Source of the DNA: Duganella zoogloeoides
GTDB lineage: Bacteria > Pseudomonadota > Gammaproteobacteria > Burkholderiales > Burkholderiaceae_D
Assembly (NCBI RefSeq): GCF_034479515.1
Contig: NZ_CP140152.1
Span: 620,001-684,000 of the forward strand
Reading direction: 5' to 3'
Length of the DNA stretch: 64,000 bases
Below, in pieces: positions 25,914 through 34,794 of the stretch (its first letter is position 1; each line of letters starts with the position of its first letter). The translations under genes were made by a program, and so were the position numbers. Below the pieces are notes generated by a model that saw only the letters and a list, made by a program, of their open reading frames with translations, searched no databases and was not told where the DNA came from.

Positions 25914-27344
25914 TCAGGTTAATCTGTTGCGGGCGAGCGGCGGGTTGCGGGCAAAGTAGGTGCGGATGCCCTTGACGATGGCGTCGGCCATCTGGTTCTG
26001 GTAATTCTCGTCGCGCAGCTTGGCTTCTTCTTCCGGGTTGGAGATGAAGGCGGTCTCGATCAGGATCGATGGAATGTCGGGCGCCTTCAATACCGCGAAG
26101 CCGGCCTGCTCGACCGAGCCCTTGTGCAGGCGGTTGATGCCGCCAATTTCGGCCAGCACCGACTTGCCCAGCTTGAGGCTGTCGTTGATCTGCGCGGTGG
26201 TGGACAGGTCGAGCAGCACGCTGGCCAGTTGCCTGTCGTGCGAGCGCACGTTGACGCCACCGATGGTGTCGGCCTCGTTTTCCTTGTCCGCCAGCCAGCG
26301 CGCCGCCGACGAGCTGGCGCCTTTTTCCGACAGCGCGAACACCGACGAGCCGCGCGCGGTGGGCTGCACGAAGGCGTCGGCATGGATCGAGACGAACAGG
26401 TCGGCCTGCACCTTGCGCGCCTTTTCCACGCGCTTGCCCAGCGGGACAAAATAATCGCCGTCGCGGGTGAGCATCACGCGGATGTTGGGGATGGCTTCGA
26501 GCTTGCCCTTGAGGCGCTTGGCGATCGCCAGCACGATGTCCTTCTCGCGGCTGCCGTTGCGCCCGGACGCGCCGGGGTCTTCGCCGCCATGGCCCGGATC
26601 GAGCGCGATGGTGATGATGCGTTCGAGCTTGTCGGCCTTGCCGCCCTTGGCTGGCGGGCGGGTTTGTGCTTCGGCAGTCTTGACCTGCTCGCGCAGTTCG
26701 GCGCGTGGCTCGGCCTTGATGTCGGGTTTGAGCGCCTGCAACTGGTCCTGCGGCGTGGGCTGGACCGCGATCGGTGGCTGCGCCGGTTGCGCTGCACCGG
26801 CGGGCGGGGCGGCCTTCTCGCCGGTGGTCCAGTTGCCTTCCTCGATCATGGCGGCAATCGGGTCCGCTTCCTTGACCGGGTACAAATCGAAAATCAGGCG
26901 GTGCTTGTACGCGCCGGCCGGCGCCAGCGTGAACACCTGCGGCTTGATTTCTTCCTTGAGGTCGAACACCAGTCGCACCACGTTGGGCCGGTTCTGGCCC
27001 ACGCGCACCTGCTTGATGTACGGATCGTTGGACTGGATCTTGGCCACCAGGCCCTTCAGAGTGGGGTTCAGCTCCAGCCCCTCGATATCGACCACCATGC
27101 GCTCGGGGTCCTTGACCATGAAGTGGGTGGTCTTGAGTTCGGCGTCGTTTTCCAGCGTGACGCGGGTGTAGTCATCGGCCGGCCACACGCGCACGGCAAG
27201 GATTTGCGCGGCAAACGCGGGCAGCGGCGCGATCACCGACAGCAGCAGGGTGGCGCCGGCCTTGAGGACCGTGCGGCGGTTGCGGACCACGGGGGCGAGT
27301 GGATCGCTCACAACTGGGCGGCGAATTTGAGGCGTTGAAGGCAT
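25914..27344 (-). CDS. amiC: N-acetylmuramoyl-L-alanine amidase, AmiC-like
   Basis: 476 aa. A twin-arginine-type signal is seen at 21-47 (RNRRTVLKAGATLLL, ending Ala-Phe-Ala). An AMIN domain for peptidoglycan/septal targeting is at ~50-160. A variable Pro/Ala linker runs to ~235. The zinc amidase_3 domain is at ~240-465, with ligands in DPGHGGEDPG, the Glu in REKDIVLAIAKRL, SIHADAF and the catalytic Glu in LIETAFISNPEEE. It cleaves septal peptidoglycan to separate daughter cells and needs EnvC/NlpD-type activators elsewhere. The gene overlaps tsaE by 37 bases, a conserved arrangement. Confidence 0.94.
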   Translation of the reverse strand: MPSTPQIRRPVVSDPLAPVVRNRRTVLKAGATLLLSVIAPLPAFAAQILAVRVWPADDYTRVTLENDAELKTTHFMVKDPERMVVDIEGLELNPTLKGLVAKIQSNDPYIKQVRVGQNRPNVVRLVFDLKEEIKPQVFTLAPAGAYKHRLIFDLYPVKEADPIAAMIEEGNWTTGEKAAPPAGAAQPAQPPIAVQPTPQDQLQALKPDIKAEPRAELREQVKTAEAQTRPPAKGGKADKLERIITIALDPGHGGEDPGASGRNGSREKDIVLAIAKRLKGKLEAIPNIRVMLTRDGDYFVPLGKRVEKARKVQADLFVSIHADAFVQPTARGSSVFALSEKGASSSAARWLADKENEADTIGGVNVRSHDRQLASVLLDLSTTAQINDSLKLGKSVLAEIGGINRLHKGSVEQAGFAVLKAPDIPSILIETAFISNPEEEAKLRDENYQNQMADAIVKGIRTYFARNPPLARNRLT

Positions 27345-27805
27345 GAGGTACCCAGGGCGGTAGACGCCTGCAATTCTACATCACGGCCCACGCCTGCCAC
27401 GGTCAGATACAGGTCGATATCGGCAGGCGGCAGCACGCCTTCGGCCTTTTCCGGCCATTCGACGATGCAGATGTTGTCACCATTAAAATCTTCGCGGAAG
27501 CCGGCGTCGAGGAATTCCTCGGCGCTGCCCATGCGGTACAGGTCGAAATGGATCACGGCCACGGCGCGTCCGTCCAGCTGCACCTGGTACGGTTCCGACA
27601 AGGTGTATGTTGGGCTCTTGACCGTGCCCACGTGGCCGGCCGCGTGCAGCAGCGCACGCGTGAGCGCGGTTTTGCCGGCGCCCAGGTCGCCGTGCAGGTA
27701 GATCGTCAGGCCAGGCGCCAACGCCCGCGCCAGCGACGCGCCGAGGGCCAGCGTGGCTGCTTCCTCGGCGAGATGGGCTTTGAAATGGGCGTGTTGAGCG
27801 TTCAT
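27308..27805 (-). CDS. tsaE: tRNA threonylcarbamoyladenosine biosynthesis ATPase TsaE
   Basis: 165 aa from MNAQHAHF. P-loop GDLGAGKTALTRALLHA, then VKSPTYTL and FDLYRM, with CIVEWPEKAEGVLP. TsaE joins TsaB and TsaD to form t6A37 in ANN-decoding tRNAs. tsaD is at 50017-51057 in this window; tsaB is not seen here. Start chosen at the last Met that gives normal length. The upstream codons would run towards the divergent queG promoter. Confidence 0.95.
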   Translation of the reverse strand: MNAQHAHFKAHLAEEAATLALGASLARALAPGLTIYLHGDLGAGKTALTRALLHAAGHVGTVKSPTYTLSEPYQVQLDGRAVAVIHFDLYRMGSAEEFLDAGFREDFNGDNICIVEWPEKAEGVLPPADIDLYLTVAGVGRDVELQASTALGTSCLQRLKFAAQL

Positions 27806-27900
27806 ATGGGCTTCAATCTCCGGCATCGAATAAAATGTGATGTTATGGCAGGCAAAATCGCCAGCCATTGTAACCGCCAGCGCTTCTATCTTCCACGCCG

Positions 27901-28989
27901 ATGTCCCTGTCCGAATCCAATTTAGCGCAACTGGCCCTGAGCATCAAGCGCTGGGGTGTGGAGCTGGGCTTTGCCGAGATCCGCATCACCGACATCGACC
28001 TGTCCCACGCGGAGGCCGGCCTGCAAGCCTGGCTCGACGCCGGCATGCATGGCGAAATGGACTACATGGCCACCCACGGCATGCTGCGCGCGCGCCCGGC
28101 CGAACTGGTGCCGGGCACGGTGCGCGTGATCAGCGCCCGCATGAACTACCTGCCGAGGGACACGGAAAACGACTGGCGCGCGCGCGAGGCGCGCCGCCTG
28201 GCGGACCCCGGCGCGGCCGTGATCTCCGTGTATGCGCGCGGCCGCGACTATCACAAGGTGCTGCGCGCGCGGCTGCAGCAGCTGGCCGATAAAGTCAAAG
28301 CTGAAATCGGCGACTTCGGCTACCGGGTATTTACCGATTCGGCGCCATTGATGGAATTGCCGCTGGCGGAAAAAGCGGGCCTGGGCTGGCGCGGCAAGCA
28401 CACGCTGCTGCTCAGCCGCACGGCCGGCTCGATGTTCTTCATGGGCGAATTCCTGGTCGATCTGCCCTTGCCGGTGGACGCGCCCATCAGCGGCCACTGC
28501 GGCCAGTGCAGCGCGTGCATCACGACGTGCCCCACCCAGGCGATCCTGGGCCCGGGCCGGCTTGATGCGCGGCGCTGCATCTCGTACCTCACCATCGAAC
28601 TGAAAAACGCCATACCGCTCGAGCTGCGCCCGCTGATCGGCAACCGCGTGTACGGCTGCGACGACTGCCAGACTGCCTGCCCGTGGAACAAGTTCGCCGA
28701 GCGCGCGGTGCTGCCCGACTTCGACCAGCGCCACGGCCTGGGCGATGCGTCGATGATCGAGTTGTTCGGCTGGAGCGCCGAGGAATTCAACCGCAAGATG
28801 GAAGGCAGTCCGATCCGCCGCATCGGCCACGAGCGCTGGCTGCGCAACCTGGCCGTGGGCCTCGGTAATGCGGCGGCGGCCGGCGCCAAAGGCGATCCAG
28901 CGATTGTCGCGGCGCTGCAGGCGCGCTGCGACGACCCGTCGCCGCTGGTGCGCGAACACGTGCAATGGGCGCTGGCCTGTCACGCCTGA
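27901..28989 (+). CDS. queG: Epoxyqueuosine reductase
   Basis: 362 aa. Last step of queuosine synthesis: reduces epoxyqueuosine to queuosine in tRNA using cobalamin and two [4Fe-4S] clusters. Cluster cysteines are in CGQCSACITTCPTQAI and GCDDCQTACPWN. The N-terminal part has YARGRDYHKVLR and the DSAPLMELPLAEKAGLGWRG region that shapes the cobalamin pocket. A HEAT-like C-terminal segment ends in REHVQWALA. Divergent from tsaE with 95 bases between the starts; this pairing is common in Burkholderiales. Confidence 0.96.
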   Translation: MSLSESNLAQLALSIKRWGVELGFAEIRITDIDLSHAEAGLQAWLDAGMHGEMDYMATHGMLRARPAELVPGTVRVISARMNYLPRDTENDWRAREARRLADPGAAVISVYARGRDYHKVLRARLQQLADKVKAEIGDFGYRVFTDSAPLMELPLAEKAGLGWRGKHTLLLSRTAGSMFFMGEFLVDLPLPVDAPISGHCGQCSACITTCPTQAILGPGRLDARRCISYLTIELKNAIPLELRPLIGNRVYGCDDCQTACPWNKFAERAVLPDFDQRHGLGDASMIELFGWSAEEFNRKMEGSPIRRIGHERWLRNLAVGLGNAAAAGAKGDPAIVAALQARCDDPSPLVREHVQWALACHA

Positions 28990-29047
28990 CTCGGCTACAC
29001 TCGTGCGGTTCTTCTTCCGAGTTTTCCTCCACATAAGGGCCGTGCCG

Positions 29048-30826
29048 ATGCAAACTTCCCGTCCACTGTTAGCGCTGTACGTTGCCGCAGCGTTTACCCT
29101 CGCCGCTCCCGCAGCCTCCGCCGCCAAATTCGACGACTGGGCCAACCAGGTCGCCAGCGACAAGGTGCGCAAGGACCCCGAGCAAGCCACGCGCATCCAG
29201 TACTTCAAGGGCGCCGAGCAGGACAAGCTCGACGGCCTGCTCACACCGAATACTGCCGCCTACCGCGCGGCCGAAGTGGCCAGCGCCAAGGCCACGCTGG
29301 CGAAATTGAACGCGATGGACCGGAAGGCGTTGACGCCGCAGGAACGCGCCGGCATGGCCACCATCGCCTGGAATCTGCAAGGCACCATCGACAGCGCGCC
29401 GTTCGAGGACCACCGTTTCGTGTTCAACCAGTTTACCGGTCTGCACGTGCAGCTGGTGAACTTCCTCACGCAAGCGCATCCGATCCGCAACCGCCGCGAT
29501 ATCGAGAACTACCTCGCTCGCTTGAAGGCGGTGCCTGGCAAGGTCGATACCGGCATCGGCCGCGCGCGCGACGCGGCCGGCCGCGGCTTCCTGATGCCCA
29601 CCTTCATCACCAATTCCGCCATCGGCCAGCTCGATCGCTTCCTCGACGGCGGCGCCGACAAGAACGTGTTCGTCACCACCTTTGCCCAGCGCATGGAAAA
29701 GGTCAAGGATGTGACGCCCGCGCAGCAGGCCAAATTCGCCGCCGAGGCGCAGGCGATCGTGGCCAAGTCGGTGTTGCCGGCGTTCGAGCGCACCCGCGCG
29801 CTGCTGCGCGAGCAGCTGCCGCGCACCACCGACGATGCTGGTCTCTGGCGCCTGCCTGACGGCGACAAGGCCTACGCGGTGGCGCTGCGCCAGATGACGT
29901 CCTCGGACTATACGCCACAGCAGGTGCACGACATCGGCCTGCGCGAAGTGGCGCGCATCGAGAAGGAAATGGACGGCCTCCTGGTGTCGATCGGTTACAA
30001 GGAGGGCTCGATCAAGGAGCGCATGGCCAGGCTGGAAAAGGACTCGCAGCCCAAGGTCGATCCTCAAGCCGATCCGCGTCCTGCGTTATTGGAACGCTAC
30101 ACGTCGTACATGCGCGACGCCGAAGTGCGCGCCAAAACGCTGTTCGACCACGTACCGAAGGCGCCGGTGGAAGTGCGCCGCGAGCCGCCGTTTACCGAGA
30201 AGACTGCGGCCGCCCACTACAGCGGTCCGGCGCGCGACGGCACCTTGCCCGGCATCTTCTGGGCGCCGCTGCCGGGCCCCGACTTCCGCATCGTCGGCAT
30301 GCGCACGCTGGTCTATCACGAAGCGGTGCCAGGCCACCACTTCCAGATCGCGCTGCAGCAGGAAAATACCAGCTTGCCGCGCTACCGCCAGGACCGCGTG
30401 TTCAATACCGGATCGGCCTTCACCGAAGGCTGGGCGCTGTATGCCGAGCAGCTGGCAGCGGAAAACAACTGGTACGAGGGCGATACGGTCGGCCGCCTGG
30501 GCCAGCTCGACGCGGAACTGTTCCGCGCCCGCCGGCTGGTGGTCGATACCGGCCTGCACGCGATGAAGTGGACGCGCCAGCAAGGCATCGATTACGGCAT
30601 TCCGGCGGCGGAAGTGGAGCGCTACGTGGTGATGCCGGGCCAGGCATGCGCGTACAAGATCGGCATGCTGCGCATTCTCGACCTGCGCGCCAAGGCGCAG
30701 GCGGCGCTGGGCGACAAGTTCTCGATCAAGGGTTTCCACAACACGGTGCTCGACCTGGGCAACGTGCCGCTGTCGGTGCTGGAGCAGGCGGTGGACGAGT
30801 GGGTGGCCAGGCAGAAGGCCGCCTGA
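29048..30826 (+). CDS. DUF885 family exported protein (metallopeptidase-like)
   Basis: 592 aa from MQTSRPLL, with a signal peptide of about 23 residues (ending Ala-Ser-Ala). DUF885 signature YHEAVPGHHFQIAL near residue 425 and AFTEGWALYAEQL near 465 give an HExxxGHH plus Glu zinc site. The family is related to M3/M32-like gluzincins, with a few members shown to be peptidases. Probably periplasmic or secreted; substrate unknown. Not in an operon; convergent with the dctR-like gene. Confidence 0.87.
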   Translation: MQTSRPLLALYVAAAFTLAAPAASAAKFDDWANQVASDKVRKDPEQATRIQYFKGAEQDKLDGLLTPNTAAYRAAEVASAKATLAKLNAMDRKALTPQERAGMATIAWNLQGTIDSAPFEDHRFVFNQFTGLHVQLVNFLTQAHPIRNRRDIENYLARLKAVPGKVDTGIGRARDAAGRGFLMPTFITNSAIGQLDRFLDGGADKNVFVTTFAQRMEKVKDVTPAQQAKFAAEAQAIVAKSVLPAFERTRALLREQLPRTTDDAGLWRLPDGDKAYAVALRQMTSSDYTPQQVHDIGLREVARIEKEMDGLLVSIGYKEGSIKERMARLEKDSQPKVDPQADPRPALLERYTSYMRDAEVRAKTLFDHVPKAPVEVRREPPFTEKTAAAHYSGPARDGTLPGIFWAPLPGPDFRIVGMRTLVYHEAVPGHHFQIALQQENTSLPRYRQDRVFNTGSAFTEGWALYAEQLAAENNWYEGDTVGRLGQLDAELFRARRLVVDTGLHAMKWTRQQGIDYGIPAAEVERYVVMPGQACAYKIGMLRILDLRAKAQAALGDKFSIKGFHNTVLDLGNVPLSVLEQAVDEWVARQKAA

Positions 30827-30835
30827 TACAGCCGG

Positions 30836-31423
30836 CTATTTCAGCAGGCCCGCCAGCTCCACCGCGGTCTTGACCTGCATCTTGTCGAAGATATGCGCGC
30901 GGTGCACTTCCACCGTGCGCATGCTGATGCCCAGTTCATCGGCCACCACCTTGTTCATCTTGCCGGCCAAAATCAGGTCCAGCACCTCGCGCTCGCGCGT
31001 CGATAACGTGGCCAGGCGCGCGTGGATCGCCGCCATCTCTCCCGCCTGGCGCGAGCCGGCCAAGCCTTCCTGCACCCGGTCCATCAACTGGTTGTCGTTG
31101 AACGGCTTTTCGAAAAAGTCGAAGGCGCCGCGTTTCAGGGTGTCCACCGCCATCGGCACGTCGCCGTGGCCGGTGAGGAAGATCACCGGCATGCGCGCGG
31201 TGAGGTGGCGCGCGGCCAGGTGGTCGAACACGGCCACGCCGTTCATGTCGGGCATGCGCACGTCGAGCAGCACGCAGTCGCCGCCGGGGTCGAAATCGCC
31301 GCTGTCGACCTGTTGCAGGAATTGCAGGGCGCCCTCGTAGGCGCGCGCGGCGATCCCGCGCGAAGTAGCCAGCCAGGTCAGCGCGTCGCGTACGACCGCT
31401 TCGTCATCGACGATATGCAGCAT
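30836..31423 (-). CDS. dctR: FixJ/DctR-type response regulator
   Basis: 195 aa from MLHIVDDEA, whose ATG is four bases after the sensor kinase stop. Receiver domain 1-115: Asp6/Asp7 acidic pair, phosphoacceptor Asp54 (LLDVRMPDM), Thr in FLTGHGD and Lys in FEKPFND. A LuxR-type helix-turn-helix at ~133-190 (LSTREREVLDLILAGKMNKVVADEL, then MRTVEVHRAHI). Rhodobacter DctR, the regulator of the TRAP dicarboxylate system, is of this class. The target is probably the divergent dctP-like gene. Confidence 0.9.
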   Translation of the reverse strand: MLHIVDDEAVVRDALTWLATSRGIAARAYEGALQFLQQVDSGDFDPGGDCVLLDVRMPDMNGVAVFDHLAARHLTARMPVIFLTGHGDVPMAVDTLKRGAFDFFEKPFNDNQLMDRVQEGLAGSRQAGEMAAIHARLATLSTREREVLDLILAGKMNKVVADELGISMRTVEVHRAHIFDKMQVKTAVELAGLLK

Positions 31424-31427
31424 TTGT

Positions 31428-33455
31428 TCAAGTCTCCTCTGTCGCCACCGCCGGTGCTGCCGGCAATACGAATGTAAATATGGTTCCGCCCTGCGGATTG
31501 GCGCTGTAAGTGAGCGAGCCGCCATGGAATTCTATCGCAGTGCGGCAGATGTTGAGCCCCATGCCCATGCCTTCGGACTTGGTGGAGAAAAACGGCGAGA
31601 ACAAACGCTGCGCCACTTCGTCGGAAATGCCGTGCCCACGGTCGATCACGGCCACGCTCACCTGGTTCGCTGGCGCGTCGTAAGACGCCACCACGCCCAG
31701 CAGGCGCTGGTGCGGCGCCACGTTCTGCATGGCGTCGATGGCGTTGCGGGTAAGGTTGAGCAGCACCTGTTCGATCATCACGTGGTCGGCCAGTACCGGC
31801 GGCAGGCCCGCTGGCAGTTCGGTCTGGAACGTCACGTAGCGCTGGCGCGCCTGCAGCTCGATCAGGGTGCGGATGCCGTCGAGCAGCGCGGGCAAGGCCA
31901 CGGCCTGGCGCTGCGGCTCGCGTTTTTTGACGAAACCGTGCACGCTGCGGATGATCTGGCCGGCGCGCTGGGCCTGGGCGCTGGCCTGTTCCAGCGCGGG
32001 CTTTAAGAGTCCCCCATCGACCGGCGTGCCCTGGTCGGCGGCGCGTCCCAGTACATTCAGGGCGCCGGTGGTGTAGCTGGAAATGGCGGCCAGCGGCTGA
32101 TTGAGTTCGTGCGCCAGCATCGAGGCCAGTTCGCCCATGGTGGCCAGGCGCGCGCTCGATTGCAGCTTTTCTTCCTGTTGGCGGTTGAGTTCTTCCACCC
32201 GCTTGCGGTCGGAGATATCGAGGATGGAACCCATCCAGCCGGTCTGCTTGCCGAGGTTGTCCACCAGCGGCGCCTCGAATACCAGCACCGGCACGCGCGA
32301 ACCGTCGGGACGCTGGAAGATGGTCTCGAACTGCGGCGTGGCCTTGCCCGCCAGGACCGATGCGAAGCGGCTCTGGTATTCCTCCATCGCCTCCGGCGCC
32401 CAGTAGGGCATCGGCGGCAGCCTGCCCACGATGTCTTCGGGCGGGTAGCCGACGATTTCGCAAAACGCCGGATTGACATACGTGATGCGTCCTTCGAGGT
32501 CGCGCGCGCGCAGGCCAGTCACCAAAGAGTTTTCCATCGCGGTGCGAAACGACACCTGCTGGCGCAGCGCGCCTTCGGCCGCCAGCCGTTTCGAGATATG
32601 CCCCCATAGCGCCACCAGGCTCCATAACAGGCCGAGCGAGAGCACGATCACCGAGCCGACCAGCAAATTGGGCAGCAGCTTGGGTGCGCTCTTGACGCTG
32701 TCGGTCACCAGCCGCACCGAGGCGCCGGGCAGGTCGAGCGCGCGCTTGTGGGTGTACACGCCGTGGCCGGGGCCAGCGGCGGCGCGGCGCGCCAGTACCT
32801 TGTCGTCGCGGTCCACCAGCGTGACCTGGTTGTCCTGGGCGAACCACCACGGCACCATTTCGTCGAGCAGGGCGCTGGTGCGGTACGTGGCCACCAGGTC
32901 GCCCAGGTACTCGCCGCCGCGATAGAGCGGCACGTGGTAGTCCATCAGCACTTCGGTGGGGTCGGCGGTGGGATCGCCAGGCCGTGCCTCGGGCTGGGTG
33001 TACATGGCGCTGCGGGTCTTGCGCGTCAGTTCCATGGTCGCCTGCGAGGCCGGCGACAGTGGCACGGCCGTCGGTTGCGTATCGCTGGTGGCCACCAGGT
33101 GGCCGTCGGGCCGCAGCCAGAACACGCGCAGCAGTTCGTTGCCGTTCTTGAGGATGCGCGCCATGCGGTCGTGCAGCTGGTCGTGCTGCAGGCGGCCGTT
33201 ATTGATTTCTTGCGCCAGCTGGCGCAGGCTTTCCTCGTCGCGCGCCATCTGGAAGCGGATGGTCTGCTCCACCCACAGGGTGTCGGCGATCAGCTGCTCC
33301 TGGCGCTCGTTGCTCTCCATCTGGCGCGCCTGCCATGGCAGCCAGATCAGGATCGCCAGGAAGAACAGCACCAGCAGGATCGGCAGCAACCAGCGCAGTG
33401 CCGTGCTCCGTTGCGGACGGGGCACGGCAAAAGGGGAAGAAAGCGGCTGGTTCAT
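31428..33455 (-). CDS. dctS: DctS-like sensor histidine kinase
   Basis: 675 aa. Membrane segments at 20-42 and 262-285 flank a large periplasmic sensor of the double-PDC type that in relatives binds C4-dicarboxylates. A PAS domain follows at ~300-415 (FRTAMENSLVTGLRARDLEG, YVNPAFCEIVGY). HisKA has His449 in ASMLAHELNQPLAAISS. The ATPase domain shows NLTRNAIDAM, DRGHGIS and GMGMGLNICRTAIEFHGG. It phosphorylates the regulator encoded four bases downstream. The pair lies divergent from a TRAP receptor gene, as in dctS-dctR/dctP loci. Confidence 0.9.
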   Translation of the reverse strand: MNQPLSSPFAVPRPQRSTALRWLLPILLVLFFLAILIWLPWQARQMESNERQEQLIADTLWVEQTIRFQMARDEESLRQLAQEINNGRLQHDQLHDRMARILKNGNELLRVFWLRPDGHLVATSDTQPTAVPLSPASQATMELTRKTRSAMYTQPEARPGDPTADPTEVLMDYHVPLYRGGEYLGDLVATYRTSALLDEMVPWWFAQDNQVTLVDRDDKVLARRAAAGPGHGVYTHKRALDLPGASVRLVTDSVKSAPKLLPNLLVGSVIVLSLGLLWSLVALWGHISKRLAAEGALRQQVSFRTAMENSLVTGLRARDLEGRITYVNPAFCEIVGYPPEDIVGRLPPMPYWAPEAMEEYQSRFASVLAGKATPQFETIFQRPDGSRVPVLVFEAPLVDNLGKQTGWMGSILDISDRKRVEELNRQQEEKLQSSARLATMGELASMLAHELNQPLAAISSYTTGALNVLGRAADQGTPVDGGLLKPALEQASAQAQRAGQIIRSVHGFVKKREPQRQAVALPALLDGIRTLIELQARQRYVTFQTELPAGLPPVLADHVMIEQVLLNLTRNAIDAMQNVAPHQRLLGVVASYDAPANQVSVAVIDRGHGISDEVAQRLFSPFFSTKSEGMGMGLNICRTAIEFHGGSLTYSANPQGGTIFTFVLPAAPAVATEET

Positions 33456-33531
33456 GCGGTGGGTAGTGATGTCTGTAAAAAAAGCAAATATTGGCTTTGT
33501 CCGGGAGAATCGGTCAAACTACCGGCACAGG

Positions 33532-33650
33532 GGAACCTCGAAAAACCGTAGCGAGCGGTTCGTTATCGTCGGGAGTAGCGCAAGCGTACGGAGGTACGCT
33601 GAGCAACGGAGCGGCGATAGCGGACCGCGCAGTAGGTTTATCGAGGTTCC
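33532..33650. repeat. 119-bp dispersed repeat, copy B
   Basis: Perfect 10-bp terminal inverted repeats (GGAACCTCGA at 33532-33541, TCGAGGTTCC at 33641-33650), extendable to 16 bp with one mismatch. Internal hairpin AGCGTAC-GGAG-GTACGCT. It is an inverted relative of copy A at 23615-23733. It sits in the promoter region between dctS and the dctP-like gene, ending 31 bases before the latter's ATG. Confidence 0.85.
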
Positions 33651-33681
33651 TACAAGTGTATCTTTAAATTCCGGAGACTCC

Positions 33682-34686
33682 ATGAAACTGCGCCTCGCCC
33701 TGGCCGCCGCCGTTGTCGCTGTTGCTTTCAGCGCAGCGTTGAGCGGACATGCCTATGCCCAGGCACCGATCGTCATCAAGTTCAGCCACGTCGTCGCGCG
33801 CGACACGCCCAAGGGGCAGGCGGCGGAACGCTTCAAATTGCTGGCCGAGCAAGCTACCAAGGGCCGGGTCAAGGTCGAAGTGTATCCGAACAGCCAGCTC
33901 TACAAGGATAAAGAAGAACTGGAGGCCTTGCAGCTGGGCGCCGTGCAAATGCTGGCGCCGTCGCTGGCCAAGTTCGGCCCGCTGGGCGTGAAGGAGTTCG
34001 AGGCCTTCGATTTGCCGTACATCTTCCCGTCCAAGGCCATGCTCAACAGCGTAACCGAAGGGCCGATCGGCCGCAGCCTGCTGAAAAAGCTCGAATCGAA
34101 GGGCATCACCGGGCTGGCGTTCTGGGACAACGGCTTCAAGGTCATGTCGGCCAACAAGCCGCTGCGCAAACCGGCCGACTTCAAGGACTTGCGCATGCGC
34201 ATACAGTCGTCGAAAGTGCTCGACGCCCAGATGCGCGCGCTGGGCGCCAACCCGCAGGTGCTGGCATTTTCGGACGTGTACCAAGCGCTGCAGAGCGGCG
34301 TGGTGGAGGGCACAGAGAACACGCCGTCCAATATGTATACCCAGAAGATGCACGAGATGCAGAAATACGTGACCGTGTCCAACCACGGCTACCTGGGCTA
34401 CGCGGTGATCGTCAACAAGAAGTTCTGGGATGGCCTGCCCACCGAGATCCGCCGCGCGCTCGACAAGGCCATGCAGGAAGCGACCGCCTACGAGAAAGCC
34501 ATTGCCCAGCGCGACAACGACGCTGCCCTGGAAGCGATCCGCAAGACCGGCAAGACCCAGGTGATCACGCTCACGCCCCAGGAACAGGCCGAATGGCGCG
34601 CGGCCATGGTGCCGGTGCAGCGGGCCATGGAAAGCCGGATCGGCAAGGAGCTGATTGCGTCGATGAACAAGCAGGCGGCGAAGTAG
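33682..34686 (+). CDS. dctP: TRAP transporter solute-binding protein (DctP family)
   Basis: 334 aa. Signal peptide of about 26 residues (ends Ala-Tyr-Ala). DctP features: IKFSHVVARDTPKGQAAERF, VEVYPNSQLYKDKEELEALQ, the conserved Arg in DLRMRIQSSKVLDAQMRALG (carboxylate clamp), and SDVYQALQSGVVEGTENTPS. It captures C4-dicarboxylates or similar acids in the periplasm. A ribosome site (CGGAG) lies ahead. Normally dctQ and dctM membrane genes follow, but no TRAP permease is found downstream. It may pair with a permease elsewhere or serve as a ligand donor to the divergent DctS sensor. Confidence 0.92.
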   Translation: MKLRLALAAAVVAVAFSAALSGHAYAQAPIVIKFSHVVARDTPKGQAAERFKLLAEQATKGRVKVEVYPNSQLYKDKEELEALQLGAVQMLAPSLAKFGPLGVKEFEAFDLPYIFPSKAMLNSVTEGPIGRSLLKKLESKGITGLAFWDNGFKVMSANKPLRKPADFKDLRMRIQSSKVLDAQMRALGANPQVLAFSDVYQALQSGVVEGTENTPSNMYTQKMHEMQKYVTVSNHGYLGYAVIVNKKFWDGLPTEIRRALDKAMQEATAYEKAIAQRDNDAALEAIRKTGKTQVITLTPQEQAEWRAAMVPVQRAMESRIGKELIASMNKQAAK

Positions 34687-34794
34687 GCGCCAGATTATTG
34701 CGCGTAAGTCAAAAAACTTGGACTTTTGCGCTGTATCAAACGCATACCATAAAATTAGTCACTCTTCAGAAAATTTAATTTACTCTTAAAGTAT

